From DATBGO01 sp036558005 (lineage in GTDB: Bacteria; Actinomycetota; Actinomycetes; Streptosporangiales; Streptosporangiaceae), in the NCBI GenBank assembly GCA_036558005.1, contig DATBGO010000014.1, positions 1 through 64,000 of the forward strand: 64,000 nt of DNA, read 5' to 3'. Positions within the stretch are counted from its first letter, which is position 1. Each line of letters begins with the position of its first letter. Below the pieces are notes generated by a model. It worked only from the letters and a program-made list of their open reading frames with translations. It did not search any database and had not been told where the DNA came from. Shown one piece after another: positions 23,755 through 31,726 of this stretch. The position numbers and the translations under genes were made by a program.

Positions 23755-24189
23755 TTACCGGTCCTTATCTGCTGGCAGCACCAGCTCGGTCAGGACGCCG
23801 CCGAGATCGGCCGGATGCAGGAACGCGATGGAGGCGCCCATCGACCCGTGCCGGGGCCTGGCGTCCAGCAGCCGCACCCCGGTCGCGCCGACCGCCGCGA
23901 GGGCGGCCGAGATGTCGGTCACCGCGTAGCCGACGTGGTGCAGGCCCTCCCCGCGCCGGGCCAGGAACCGGCCCACCGGGGTATCGGGGGCCAGCGGCTC
24001 CAGCAGCTGGACGTAGGAGGCGCCCGCGCCGTTGCCGTCGCCCGACACCCGCAGCATCGCCTCCCGCACGCCCTGATCGTGGTGAACCTCCCGGCTGACC
24101 ACGAGCAGGCCGAACACCGACTCGTACCGGCCGATCGCCTCCTCCAGGTCCCGGCAGGCGATCCCCACATGATCGATGCGGCTCAGCAT
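23755..24189 (-). CDS. mce: Methylmalonyl-CoA epimerase
   Basis: A 144-residue VOC-fold epimerase: LSRIDHVGIACRDLEEAIGRYESVFGL, then EAMLRVSGDGNGAGASYVQLLEPLAPDTPVGRFLARRGEGLHHVGYAVTDI, with the family's metal ligands His (IDHVG), Gln (VQLLEP), His (LHHVGY) and Glu (TELVLPA). It interconverts (2R)- and (2S)-methylmalonyl-CoA. ATG 24189 has GGGAG seven bases upstream. It diverges from a thiolase and MeaB pair and so belongs to a propionate/acyl-CoA mutase neighbourhood that continues at 31.7 kb. Confidence 0.9.
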   Translation of the reverse strand: MLSRIDHVGIACRDLEEAIGRYESVFGLLVVSREVHHDQGVREAMLRVSGDGNGAGASYVQLLEPLAPDTPVGRFLARRGEGLHHVGYAVTDISAALAAVGATGVRLLDARPRHGSMGASIAFLHPADLGGVLTELVLPADKDR

Positions 24190-24238
24190 CGCCATCTCCC
24201 ATCCGGCATCGCCGCGGTCCACGGGTATCGTTTCAGAC

Positions 24239-25432
24239 ATGCGTGAGGCAGTGATTATCGGCGGGGCCAGGACAGCTTTCGGGCGGATGCTGGGCTCGCT
24301 CGGCGACTTCACCGCCGCCGGGCTCGGCGGCATCGTGATCGGCGAGGCGCTGGCCAGGGCCGGCGTCCGCGGCGACCAGGTGGACTACGTGATCATGGGG
24401 CACGTGCTGCAGGCAGGCGCGGGCCAGATCCCGTCGCGGCAGGCGGCGGTCGCGGCCGGGATACCGATGAGCGTCCCGTCGCTGACGATCAACAAGGTCT
24501 GCCTGTCCGGGCTGGACGCGATCGCGCTGGCGGCACAGCTGATCAGGGCGGGCGAGTTCGACATCGTGGTGGCGGGCGGGATGGAGTCGATGACCGGGGC
24601 CCCGCACCTGCTGCCCGGGGCCAGGCGGGGCATCAAGTACGGCTCGGCCGAGTTCATCGACGCGATGGCGCACGACGGGCTGACCGACGCATTCGATCAC
24701 CTTTCCATGGGCGAATCCACCGAACGGCACAATGCCCGGCTGGGCATCAGCCGCGCCGAGCAGGATGAATTCGCCGCCCGGTCACATCACCGGGCAGCCG
24801 AGGCGATGAAGAATGGCCTGCTGGCCGGCGAGATCGTCGGCGTGCCGGTGCCGCAGCGCCGCGGCGATCCGGTGATCTTCGACGCCGACGAGGGCGTCCG
24901 GCCCGACACCTCGGCGGACGCCCTGGCCAGGCTGCGGCCCGCGTTCGCGCCGGAGGGCACCATCACGGCCGGCTCCTCGTCGCCGATCTCCGACGGCGCC
25001 TGCGCGGTCGTCGTCACCTCCGCCGAGGCGGCCGCGGCGGCGGGCGCGAGCGTGCTGGCCCGCGTCGGCGCGCACGGCAACGTGGCCGGCCCGGACAACT
25101 CGCTGCAGTCCCAGCCCTCCGCCGCGATCATGCACGCGCTGGGCAAGGCCGGGCTGTCGGTCGCCGACCTGGACCTGATCGAGATCAACGAGGCGTTCGC
25201 GGCGGTGGCCATCCAGTCGATGCGGGACCTCGGCGTCGGCCCGGACAAGGTCAACGTCAACGGCGGCGCGATCGCGATCGGGCACCCGATCGGCGCCTCC
25301 GGCGCCCGGCTGGCCCTGCACCTGGTCCATGAGCTGCGGCGGCGCGGCGGCGGACGGGGCGCGGCAGCGCTGTGCGGCGGCGGCGGGCAGGGCGACGCGC
25401 TGCTGCTCGAGGTGCCGCCCGCCGGTGGCTGA
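24239..25432 (+). CDS. Acetyl-CoA acetyltransferase (thiolase)
   Basis: A 397-residue biosynthetic-type thiolase. Active-site Cys is in INKVCLSGLDA, then INEAFAAVA (His-less Asn-Glu motif), GHPIGASGAR (catalytic His) and a C-terminal CGGGGQGDA (second Cys). It condenses two acetyl-CoA or cleaves acetoacetyl-CoA. ATG 24239 has no ribosome-binding site, but TATCGT ends seven bases before it, which fits a leaderless transcript. It overlaps meaB by eight bases. Role probably in acyl-CoA or butyrate/isobutyrate metabolism with the neighbouring epimerase. Confidence 0.92.
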   Translation: MREAVIIGGARTAFGRMLGSLGDFTAAGLGGIVIGEALARAGVRGDQVDYVIMGHVLQAGAGQIPSRQAAVAAGIPMSVPSLTINKVCLSGLDAIALAAQLIRAGEFDIVVAGGMESMTGAPHLLPGARRGIKYGSAEFIDAMAHDGLTDAFDHLSMGESTERHNARLGISRAEQDEFAARSHHRAAEAMKNGLLAGEIVGVPVPQRRGDPVIFDADEGVRPDTSADALARLRPAFAPEGTITAGSSSPISDGACAVVVTSAEAAAAAGASVLARVGAHGNVAGPDNSLQSQPSAAIMHALGKAGLSVADLDLIEINEAFAAVAIQSMRDLGVGPDKVNVNGGAIAIGHPIGASGARLALHLVHELRRRGGGRGAAALCGGGGQGDALLLEVPPAGG

Positions 25433-26408
25433 GCCCGGCCCGCGGCGGCCGCGGCGCACCCTGGCGGCCGCGGACCCGGACGAGCTCATCGGCGCGGCCA
25501 GGAAGGGCGAGCCGCGGGCGCTGGCGCGGCTGGTGTCCCTGGTCGAGAACGCCTCGCCGGAGCTGCGCCCGATCATGGCGGCGGTCGCGCCGCTGACCAG
25601 CGGGGCCCGGGTGGTCGGCCTGACCGGGGCGCCCGGCGCGGGCAAGTCCACCGTGACCGGCGCCCTGGTGGGCGCCTACCGGGCCCGCGGGCTGCGGGTC
25701 GGGGTGCTGGCGGTCGACCCGACGTCCCCGTTCAGCGGGGGCGCGCTGCTCGGGGACCGGGTCAGGATGCAGCAGCACGCCACCGATGACGGCGTGTTCA
25801 TCCGGTCGATGGCCAGCCGCGGGCATCTCGGCGGGCTGTCGTGGGCCACCCCCCAGGCGGTCCGGATCCTGGACGCGGCCGGCTTCGAGCTGATCATGAT
25901 CGAGACCGTGGGCGTCGGCCAGGCGGAGGTGGAGGTCGCGTCGCGGGCCGACTCGACGCTGGTGGTGGCGGCGCCGGGAATGGGCGACTCGGTCCAGGCG
26001 GCCAAGGCCGGCATCCTGGAGATCGCCGACCTCTTCGCGGTGAACAAGACCGACCGGCCCGGCGCCCAGGAGACGATCAGGGACCTGCGGACGATGCTGG
26101 CGATGGCGCAGTACCCGCCGGGCCGGTGGAAGCCGCCGATCGTCGGCACGTCCGCGGTCTCCGGGGACGGCATCGACGACCTGGTGGCCCGGCTGGACAA
26201 GCACTGGTCGTGGCTGGGCGAGTCGGGGGAGCGGGACGCCAGGCGGCGGGCCAGGGCGGCCGGTGAGGTGACCGCGATCGCGGTCGCCCAGCTGAGGACG
26301 CGGCTGGGCGGGCTGCCCGGTGACTCCCGGCTGGACCAGCTGGCCGGCCAGGTCGCCCGGGGTGAGCTGGACCCGTACGCCGCCGCCGACGAGCTGATCA
26401 GCGGCTAG
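25425..26408 (+). CDS. meaB: Methylmalonyl-CoA mutase-associated GTPase MeaB
   Basis: A 327-residue G3E GTPase of the ArgK/MeaB family: Walker A GLTGAPGAGKSTVTGAL, VLAVDPTSPFSGGALLGDRVRM, switch region MASRGHLGGLSWAT, ETVGVGQAEVEV and NKTD for guanine recognition. It loads and protects adenosylcobalamin mutases. GTG 25425 overlaps the thiolase stop by eight bases; homology begins about 20 residues after it. The mutase it would serve is most likely the large subunit encoded at 31727-33415 or a methylmalonyl-CoA mutase outside the window. Confidence 0.92.
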   Translation: MAEPGPRRPRRTLAAADPDELIGAARKGEPRALARLVSLVENASPELRPIMAAVAPLTSGARVVGLTGAPGAGKSTVTGALVGAYRARGLRVGVLAVDPTSPFSGGALLGDRVRMQQHATDDGVFIRSMASRGHLGGLSWATPQAVRILDAAGFELIMIETVGVGQAEVEVASRADSTLVVAAPGMGDSVQAAKAGILEIADLFAVNKTDRPGAQETIRDLRTMLAMAQYPPGRWKPPIVGTSAVSGDGIDDLVARLDKHWSWLGESGERDARRRARAAGEVTAIAVAQLRTRLGGLPGDSRLDQLAGQVARGELDPYAAADELISG

Positions 26409-26422
26409 CGGGCAGCGGCGGC

Positions 26423-27319
26423 TCAGCCGCCCGGCGCGGGCCTGGCCGGCGCGGCATCGTCGGCCCCCTCCCGGCCACCCGGCGGTGCCTGGCCGGCTGG
26501 GGGCGCCTGATCTGCCGGCGGCGCCTGGACGGCTGGCGCCCGGCCAGCTGGCCCGGCCGGGCGGGTGGCCCGCGCGGCGGTGATCGCGGCCTCCATGATC
26601 GATTCGCTCTCCAGCTTGGCCTCGTAGGCCCGCTTGCCGCCGCGCACGCCGAACAGCCGCTTGGTGATCACCAGGTACAGCACCAGCGCCAGGTTGATCG
26701 CGAAGAAGATCAGCTTGGTCACGGTCACCTTCGCGGTCAGGTCATAGATCTCATACGGCAGGCCGAGCGAGGTGGCCACCATCGCGAAGTACTCACCCCA
26801 GCGCCTGGTCAGCCACAGCCCGGTGCCCTCGACCAGCTCGACCGCCGCGTAGAGGGCCAGCGCGACGGCCAGCAGCTGAATCGTGGTGCTGCTCAGGGTC
26901 AGCGCCCGGTTGATCAGCCCGACCAGCCTGGAGTGGTCGATGTCATAGCCGGCCTGGCGGAACAGCGTCCGCACCACCGGCAGCTCGCGGTCGAACGCCT
27001 GCTCGATCGAGGCCTGCCGGTACTCGAACCGCCAGACCGCGTAGGCGGCGGCGCCGAACACCACGGCCCTGATGAACCGCTCGATCGCGAACAGCCGCAG
27101 GATGAACGCGCTGCGCACCTGCTTGCCCCGGCGCACCCTGGGGGCGCTGGCGGCCGGCCCGCGGGCGCCGGGCTCGCCGGTCACGAACGTCCCGCAGCGC
27201 AGGCAGCGCCAGGCGGTACCGCCCGGCGCGGCCGAGGTCAGCTGGCCGCGCACGGCGGGCTCGTCCGGCGCGAACGTGACGTGCCCGGACCGGCCGCAGC
27301 TCAGCAAGCTCCAGTCCAC
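26423..27319 (-). CDS. DUF2127-type membrane protein with N-terminal CxxC
   Basis: A 298-residue protein. The N-terminus has two short Cys motifs (LLSCGRSGH and WRCLRCGTFV), probably a metal ribbon. Residues about 70-240 hold four hydrophobic segments and the DUF2127 core, including VWRFEYRQASIEQAF, VELVEGTGLWLTRRWGEYFAMVATSLGLPYEIYDL and LALVLYLVITKRLFG. The last 55 residues are a Pro/Ala-rich tail. Function unknown. The start GTG is preceded at seven bases by TAGGCT and lacks a ribosome-binding site, consistent with a leaderless mRNA. Confidence 0.78.
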   Translation of the reverse strand: MDWSLLSCGRSGHVTFAPDEPAVRGQLTSAAPGGTAWRCLRCGTFVTGEPGARGPAASAPRVRRGKQVRSAFILRLFAIERFIRAVVFGAAAYAVWRFEYRQASIEQAFDRELPVVRTLFRQAGYDIDHSRLVGLINRALTLSSTTIQLLAVALALYAAVELVEGTGLWLTRRWGEYFAMVATSLGLPYEIYDLTAKVTVTKLIFFAINLALVLYLVITKRLFGVRGGKRAYEAKLESESIMEAAITAARATRPAGPAGRAPAVQAPPADQAPPAGQAPPGGREGADDAAPARPAPGG

Positions 27320-27365
27320 CCTGCGCAGCCTAATGGGTGCGTGGCCACGTGGCGGTGCCCGGGCG

Positions 27366-27776
27366 TCAGGCTCGCAGTTCGGTGAAACCGGCTGCCGCGA
27401 AGTCCTGGTCGAATGCGAGGGCCTCGCGCAGCCGGCGGTCCCTCATGACCCGGAAGCTCGTCGCATCGACGTAGGAGTACACCCGCTCGTCGTGCTTGCG
27501 AAGCCATTCCCAGGCCGCCGTCTCCTGGTCGTCAGTGACCCGGTGAATGACCAGGCGGTCGGCGCTGGTGAGGGCGTCGACCCGGTCGAGGAAGGCCACC
27601 GCGGTCCGGTGGCTGTCCTTACGCCGCAGGAACGTCCAGGTCTCCCCGACCACCAGGCTGCTGGTGAGCACTTGTTCGGATCGTCCCAGCAAGGCGAGCA
27701 TGCCGAGGGCAGCACGGTGCCGGGCGTCCCCGGGCAGCGCCCAGGCGACCCACCAGCTGGTGTCGGCGAACTTCAC
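27366..27776 (-). CDS. VapC-like PIN-domain ribonuclease toxin
   Basis: A 136-residue PIN protein with acidic residues in the expected order: Asp in KFADTSWWVAW, Glu in VVGETWTFL, Asp in YSYVDATSF and Asp in LAFDQDF. PIN toxins cut RNA, often tRNA. It starts at GTG 27776, overlapping the antitoxin gene by GTGA, the classical vapBC layout. Confidence 0.85.
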   Translation of the reverse strand: MKFADTSWWVAWALPGDARHRAALGMLALLGRSEQVLTSSLVVGETWTFLRRKDSHRTAVAFLDRVDALTSADRLVIHRVTDDQETAAWEWLRKHDERVYSYVDATSFRVMRDRRLREALAFDQDFAAAGFTELRA

Positions 27777-28003
27777 TGGCCGTAGACGACGTCGTCGACC
27801 TCGCCTGGCCGCACCGTGATGTCCGCTGTCCCGAAGCCGGCCAGCGAGCGCCACGGATCCTCCCCGGGTTCCTGCAGCCCGGGGGTAAGGACGAAGCCGA
27901 GTCCCTGGCGGATCAGTTCGGACTTCGATATCCCCCGGCGGCGTGCCTCTGCCGCCGCGCGTTCATCGAGGTCCTCGGGAATCGTGATGGTGATAGTCTT
28001 CAC
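27773..28003 (-). CDS. VapB-like ribbon-helix-helix antitoxin, probably leaderless
   Basis: A 76-residue antitoxin: TITITIPEDLDERAAAEARRRGISKSELIRQGL is a ribbon-helix-helix DNA-binding domain, followed by an acidic toxin-binding tail. I place the start at GTG 28003 because a perfect TATAAT (plus-strand 28010-28015) lies six bases upstream and there is no ribosome-binding site, so the mRNA would begin at the start codon. An ATG at 28018 is in frame but would span that -10. The protein should repress its own promoter and neutralise the toxin. Confidence 0.8.
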   Translation of the reverse strand: MKTITITIPEDLDERAAAEARRRGISKSELIRQGLGFVLTPGLQEPGEDPWRSLAGFGTADITVRPGEVDDVVYGQ

Positions 28004-28073
28004 AAGTTCATTATACATAGTAACCGTCACGAAATATAATGGCGAGGCGCGGCACTGCGGTGATCTGGGCGGG

Positions 28074-28739
28074 TCAGGGCCTGACGATGATCCCGTCCGC
28101 CATGGTGATCACCTCGTCGCAGGCCAGTGCCAGGGCCGTGGCGTCCTGGCCGATCGCCACGATCGCGGTGTCCCGGCCGAGGTCGCGCATGGCGTCGGCG
28201 AGGGCGGCGGCGTCGAGGCCAGGCAGCTGGTCCAGCAGGCTGTCCACGATCAGCAGCTCGGGCTCGTGCACCGCGGCGGCGGCCAGCCAGGCCTGCGCGG
28301 CGATCAGCTCGGGGACCGCGCGCAGCTGCACGTCGGCCCACGGGGACAGGCCCAGCCGGTCCAGGATCGCCGCGGTCAGCAGCTGGTGATCGAAGCCGGG
28401 CACGGCCAGCCGGGCAGCGTGCTCGATCAGCCCGCGGATCCTGACGGCCGGCCGCGGCCGGCCCGACCGGCGGGCGAGCCCCACCCGGCCGCGGACCGCC
28501 GACCGCCCGGCCGCGCTGCCGACGTCCTCGCCCAGCACCCGCAGCTCGCCGTAATCGGGGCTGCGCAGCCCGGCCAGCAGGTCAGCGATGACGGTGGCGG
28601 CGGCCCGCCGGTTGATCGCGATCCCGAAGCCGGCCTGGCCCAGCGCCGGGGAATCCATCCGGAAGCTGGCGGTGCGCAGCGCCCACGACCACCCGCTGCG
28701 GATGCCGACCCCGGCGGCCAGCACCGGGGAAGCGGCCAT
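28074..28739 (-). CDS. Degenerate ABC-type ATPase-like protein
   Basis: A 221-residue protein with the layout of an ABC ATPase but without its catalytic motifs. Where Walker A should be it reads GFGIAINRRAAATVIADLLAG, with no GxxGxGK(S/T). The following strand (YGELRVLGEDVGS) is typical. The signature position reads LRAVPELIAAQAWLAAAAVHEPELLIVDSLLDQL: the Walker-B-like strand remains, but LSGGQ is gone and the usual Asp-Glu is Asp-Ser. It is probably a non-hydrolysing homologue with a structural role. The gene diverges from a MarR regulator; no partner permease is next to it. Confidence 0.65.
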   Translation of the reverse strand: MAASPVLAAGVGIRSGWSWALRTASFRMDSPALGQAGFGIAINRRAAATVIADLLAGLRSPDYGELRVLGEDVGSAAGRSAVRGRVGLARRSGRPRPAVRIRGLIEHAARLAVPGFDHQLLTAAILDRLGLSPWADVQLRAVPELIAAQAWLAAAAVHEPELLIVDSLLDQLPGLDAAALADAMRDLGRDTAIVAIGQDATALALACDEVITMADGIIVRP

Positions 28740-28950
28740 GACGGCCTGACCTGACCGCACATCATCCCCCGATTGAGTTCGGCCACGTGATTCCCGCAGG
28801 CAATATAACGCATGGTAATGAGCTGGCCGGCGCTTCGTGCACAGTCGGCCGGCGCCACGCCGGCCCGGTCCGGGCAAGCCGGCCGCGGGACCGGGCCGGG
28901 CCGCCCGCGCTGGCCGTCTGCGCGGCGGCGCGAGCCGGTACGTTGTGGCT

Positions 28951-29460
28951 GTGCGCAAGCCGCTTGATCTGCCGTTCGATCCCATCGCCCGGGCAGCGGG
29001 CATCTGGGAACGAAGGTTCGGGGACTCCCGCGCGATGGCCGCGGTCACCTCGATCATGCGGGCACAGCAGATCCTGATCGCCGAGCTGGACGCGCTGCTG
29101 CGGCCCTGCGGGCTCACCTTCGCCCGGTACGAGGCGCTGGTGCTGCTGCGGTTCAGCCGGGCCGGCGAGCTGCCGCTGGGGCTGATCGGGGAGCGGCTGA
29201 TGGTGCACCCGACCAGCGTCACCAACATCATCAACCGGCTGGAACAGGGCGGCCTGGTGACCCGCAAGCCCAACCCGGCCGACGGCCGCGGCACCCTGGC
29301 CGCGATCACCCCGGCCGGCCTGGACGTGGTGGAGCGCGCGTCGGCCGACCTGATGGCCGCCGAGTTCGGGCTGAGCGGCTACGACGAGGCCCAGCTCACC
29401 GAATTGTTCGGGGTGCTGCGGCGGCTGCGGCTGGCGGCCGGGGACTTCAGGGAGCGCTGA
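28951..29460 (+). CDS. MarR family transcriptional regulator
   Basis: A 169-residue regulator with a MarR winged helix: LRPCGLTFARYEALVLLRFSRAGELPLGLIGERLMVHPTSVTNIINRLEQGGLVTRKPNPADGRGTLAAITPAG. The wing Asp-Gly-Arg is intact. GTG 28951 is chosen because TACGTT ends six bases upstream with no ribosome-binding site; GTG 28945 is an alternative. It probably regulates itself and the divergent degenerate ABC gene across the 211-base gap. Its end overlaps the convergent propeller gene by 14 bases. Confidence 0.88.
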   Translation: MRKPLDLPFDPIARAAGIWERRFGDSRAMAAVTSIMRAQQILIAELDALLRPCGLTFARYEALVLLRFSRAGELPLGLIGERLMVHPTSVTNIINRLEQGGLVTRKPNPADGRGTLAAITPAGLDVVERASADLMAAEFGLSGYDEAQLTELFGVLRRLRLAAGDFRER

Positions 29461-30913
29461 CCACCGACCGGTGCCAGTGCGCGCCGCCGTCGGTGGTGAT
29501 GTACACCTCGTGCAGCCGCGGGTCGGCCGGCACCGCGACGCCGTGCTCGGAGTCGGTCAGGCCGACGTAGCCGAAGCCGGGCTGGCCGGCCGCCGCGCCC
29601 TGCGGCGAGCCCTGCGGCCTGGTCCAGCTGCCGCCGCCGTCGTCCGACACGTACAGGCCCGCGGTGCTGGCCACGATCAGCTTGCCCGGGGTCGCCGCCA
29701 GCGAGGTCGCGACGCCAGCGGCCGGGGGCGTCCCGGCGGGCTGCCAGGACTTGCCGTCGTCGCCGGACACCGACAGGCTCTTGGGCTCGGGCGCGGTGCC
29801 GCCGGGGCCGCCGGTGCCGACCTGGCCGTCGTCCCCGCTGCCCTGGGCGCACAGCTCATACAGCTGGCCCGGCTCCGCGGCCAGCATGGCCCTGGCCGGC
29901 TGGCCCCACGCGGTGGGAGCGCCCAGGTAGCAGCCCGGGCCCGGGCCGGACCGCCGCCAGGCCGCGCCGGTCAGCGGCCCGGTGTAGATCGCGCCGTCCG
30001 GGGCGAGCAGGTAGCCGGCGTCCCCGGTCAGCACCAGGGTCGCGGCCACCGGGGCGGCGGCAGGCTGGACCGCCAGGTCCCGCACCGGGCCGGGGACCGG
30101 CGACCACTGGCCCGACCCGGCCGCCGACGAGTACAGCGAGAACCTCGCGCAGGCCGACCCGTACGCCTGGCCGGTGCCCGAGCAATCCGCGAACAGGGCG
30201 AAGGCCCGGTCGCCCGCGGTCTCCAGGCCGGTCACCCGCAGCCCGGAGGTCTGCTCCTGGGCCCAGTGCGCGCCGCCGTCGTGGGTGACCCAGAGGCCCG
30301 GGCCGTAAGCCCAGCCGTCCTCCGCGTTGAGGAAGCGGAGCTGGCTCACCCCGGTGCCGCCGCCGGGCGGGCCGGTCAATGGCGCGCTGACCCCGTACCA
30401 GCTCTGGCCGTAGTCCGAGGTGCCCGCGAGCGACGTGCAGTACCGGGTGAAGCAGTGACCGGGCGTGCCCGCCTGGCCGATCACCGCGCCCTCCCTGGTG
30501 CCGATGAAGGTCACCGAGGTGGGCTGGAAGTTGGCGGGCACCGGCTGGCCCGAGCCGGCCGGCGACAGCGCCGAGGTGCCCGGCGGCACCGGGGTCGCTG
30601 ACTGGGAGGCCAGGTGCTCGCGGCCGCTGGCCTGGTGGCGCGGGCTGGGCGGCGCCGACGTTGCCGTGCTCGGCGGTGCGGCGGCCTGCCCGTGCGGCCC
30701 GGCCGGGCCCTGCCGCATGATCGCCGCGGCGACGTGCGGCAGCGTCACCGCGGCCGCGATCACGATCACCACCCCGGCGCCGGAGACAGCCGCCCGGCTG
30801 GCCTTGCGGCGGCGGGCCCGGCGGGCGATCGGGCCGAAGGCGCCAGGGCGCGGCGGCAGCGGCTCCACGTCCGCGCGCAGCCAGGATTCGATCTTGTCGC
30901 CGGGATCAGTCAC
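29447..30913 (-). CDS. Membrane-anchored beta-propeller protein coupled to an ECF sigma factor
   Basis: A 488-residue protein. The N-terminus (KIESWLRADVEPLPPRPGAFGPIARRARRRK) is short and cytoplasmic, followed by one helix (about residues 43-63) and a Ser/Thr/Pro linker. The extracellular part has repeated BNR/Ycf48-like blades: SDYGQSWYG, THDGGAHWAQ, SGDDGKSWQP, SDDGGGSWTRP and TTDGGAHWHR. The start overlaps the sigma gene stop by eight bases, so the two are made together. It may be the sigma factor's membrane partner, sensing through the propeller, although the short cytoplasmic tail lacks a recognisable anti-sigma fold. Confidence 0.8.
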   Translation of the reverse strand: MTDPGDKIESWLRADVEPLPPRPGAFGPIARRARRRKASRAAVSGAGVVIVIAAAVTLPHVAAAIMRQGPAGPHGQAAAPPSTATSAPPSPRHQASGREHLASQSATPVPPGTSALSPAGSGQPVPANFQPTSVTFIGTREGAVIGQAGTPGHCFTRYCTSLAGTSDYGQSWYGVSAPLTGPPGGGTGVSQLRFLNAEDGWAYGPGLWVTHDGGAHWAQEQTSGLRVTGLETAGDRAFALFADCSGTGQAYGSACARFSLYSSAAGSGQWSPVPGPVRDLAVQPAAAPVAATLVLTGDAGYLLAPDGAIYTGPLTGAAWRRSGPGPGCYLGAPTAWGQPARAMLAAEPGQLYELCAQGSGDDGQVGTGGPGGTAPEPKSLSVSGDDGKSWQPAGTPPAAGVATSLAATPGKLIVASTAGLYVSDDGGGSWTRPQGSPQGAAAGQPGFGYVGLTDSEHGVAVPADPRLHEVYITTDGGAHWHRSVVSAP

Positions 30914-31400
30914 TGGCTTCTCCGAGGGCAGCCTTCAGCCGGGTGCGGGCGTGATACAAGTCCGCCTTGACCGTCCCCTCCGGCCGGCCCAGCATCGCGG
31001 CGACCTCGCGCACGCCGAAGCCAGCGTAGTAATGCAGCAGGAACGCGCTGCGCAGCCGGGCCGGGAGCGCCTCGATCAGCGCCCGGACGTCGACGTCCTG
31101 GACCGGCTGGTAGGCGGCGTCCTTCGGCGCCGAGGTGCTCAGGCTGGCGATCGCGCGGCGCTCCCGGCCGGACTTGCGCCAGTGATCGCGGACCAGGTTC
31201 GTCGCGATCATGTACAGGTAGCTCTGCGGGTTCTGCAGCGAGGTCCACCTGGCCAGCAGCCGGGTGAACGCCTCGGACGCGATCTCATGCGCGGTCTCGT
31301 CGTCGTCGACCAGCCGCCTGACCCACCCGGCCAGCCGCGGATAGCACGCGTTGAAGAGTTCCTCGGCCGCCTCACGGTCGGCAAACCGGAGCCTGCCCAC
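30906..31400 (-). CDS. ECF sigma factor (SigE/SigM-like family)
   Basis: A 164-residue sigma-70 family protein. Region 2 covers AEELFNACYPRLAGWVRRLVDDDETAHEIASEAFTRLLARW with the SYLYMIATNLVRDHWRK promoter-melting segment, and region 4 covers ALPARLRSAFLLHYYAGFGVREVAAMLGRPEGTVKADLYHARTRL. GTG 31400 has GGAGC upstream; in-frame sequence before it is not sigma-like. It is co-translated with the membrane propeller protein. It may drive extracytoplasmic stress genes. Confidence 0.9.
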   Translation of the reverse strand: MGRLRFADREAAEELFNACYPRLAGWVRRLVDDDETAHEIASEAFTRLLARWTSLQNPQSYLYMIATNLVRDHWRKSGRERRAIASLSTSAPKDAAYQPVQDVDVRALIEALPARLRSAFLLHYYAGFGVREVAAMLGRPEGTVKADLYHARTRLKAALGEASD

Positions 31401-31679
31401 TGAGCTCCCTTGCCGCGGCGCCGGCACGGGCGGCGCGATCCACGGACCCTGGATGGTCGCGACGTCCCCGAGAACCGCGGCGCGGCCCACGTCGCCTGCA
31501 CAATGTCGCATTGGTTCTACCACACAATCAGCGGATCGGGAGACGGCTGCCGGTGCCCCGTGGCGCCCGGGCGCCGCGGCGAGCCGCGTCGCGCCCAGGC
31601 AATTGTTGAGACGCCGCAGCACCGCCGCTGGTTGGGCGCAATGGGCTGACTCGCGGCGGGGCGTAAACTAGGCATCGAT
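31401..31679. other. Divergent gap between sigma factor and mutase genes
   Basis: Most of a 326-base divergent region with no gene. It holds the two promoters; a TAAACT at 31664-31669 may be the -10 of the mutase gene, but the -35 is not clear. Confidence 0.4.
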
Positions 31680-31697
31680 TAGTAGGACGTCCTACTA
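31680..31697. promoter_or_regulatory. 18-bp perfect palindrome, probable operator of the mutase gene
   Basis: TAGTAGGACGTCCTACTA reads the same on both strands. It lies 29 bases before the mutase ATG and just after the likely transcription start, where a TetR- or MarR-type repressor would block elongation or initiation. The cognate regulator is not obvious in the window. Confidence 0.65.
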
Positions 31698-31726
31698 TCT
31701 GGCCGACGGCGGTCACCGGAGGAAGC

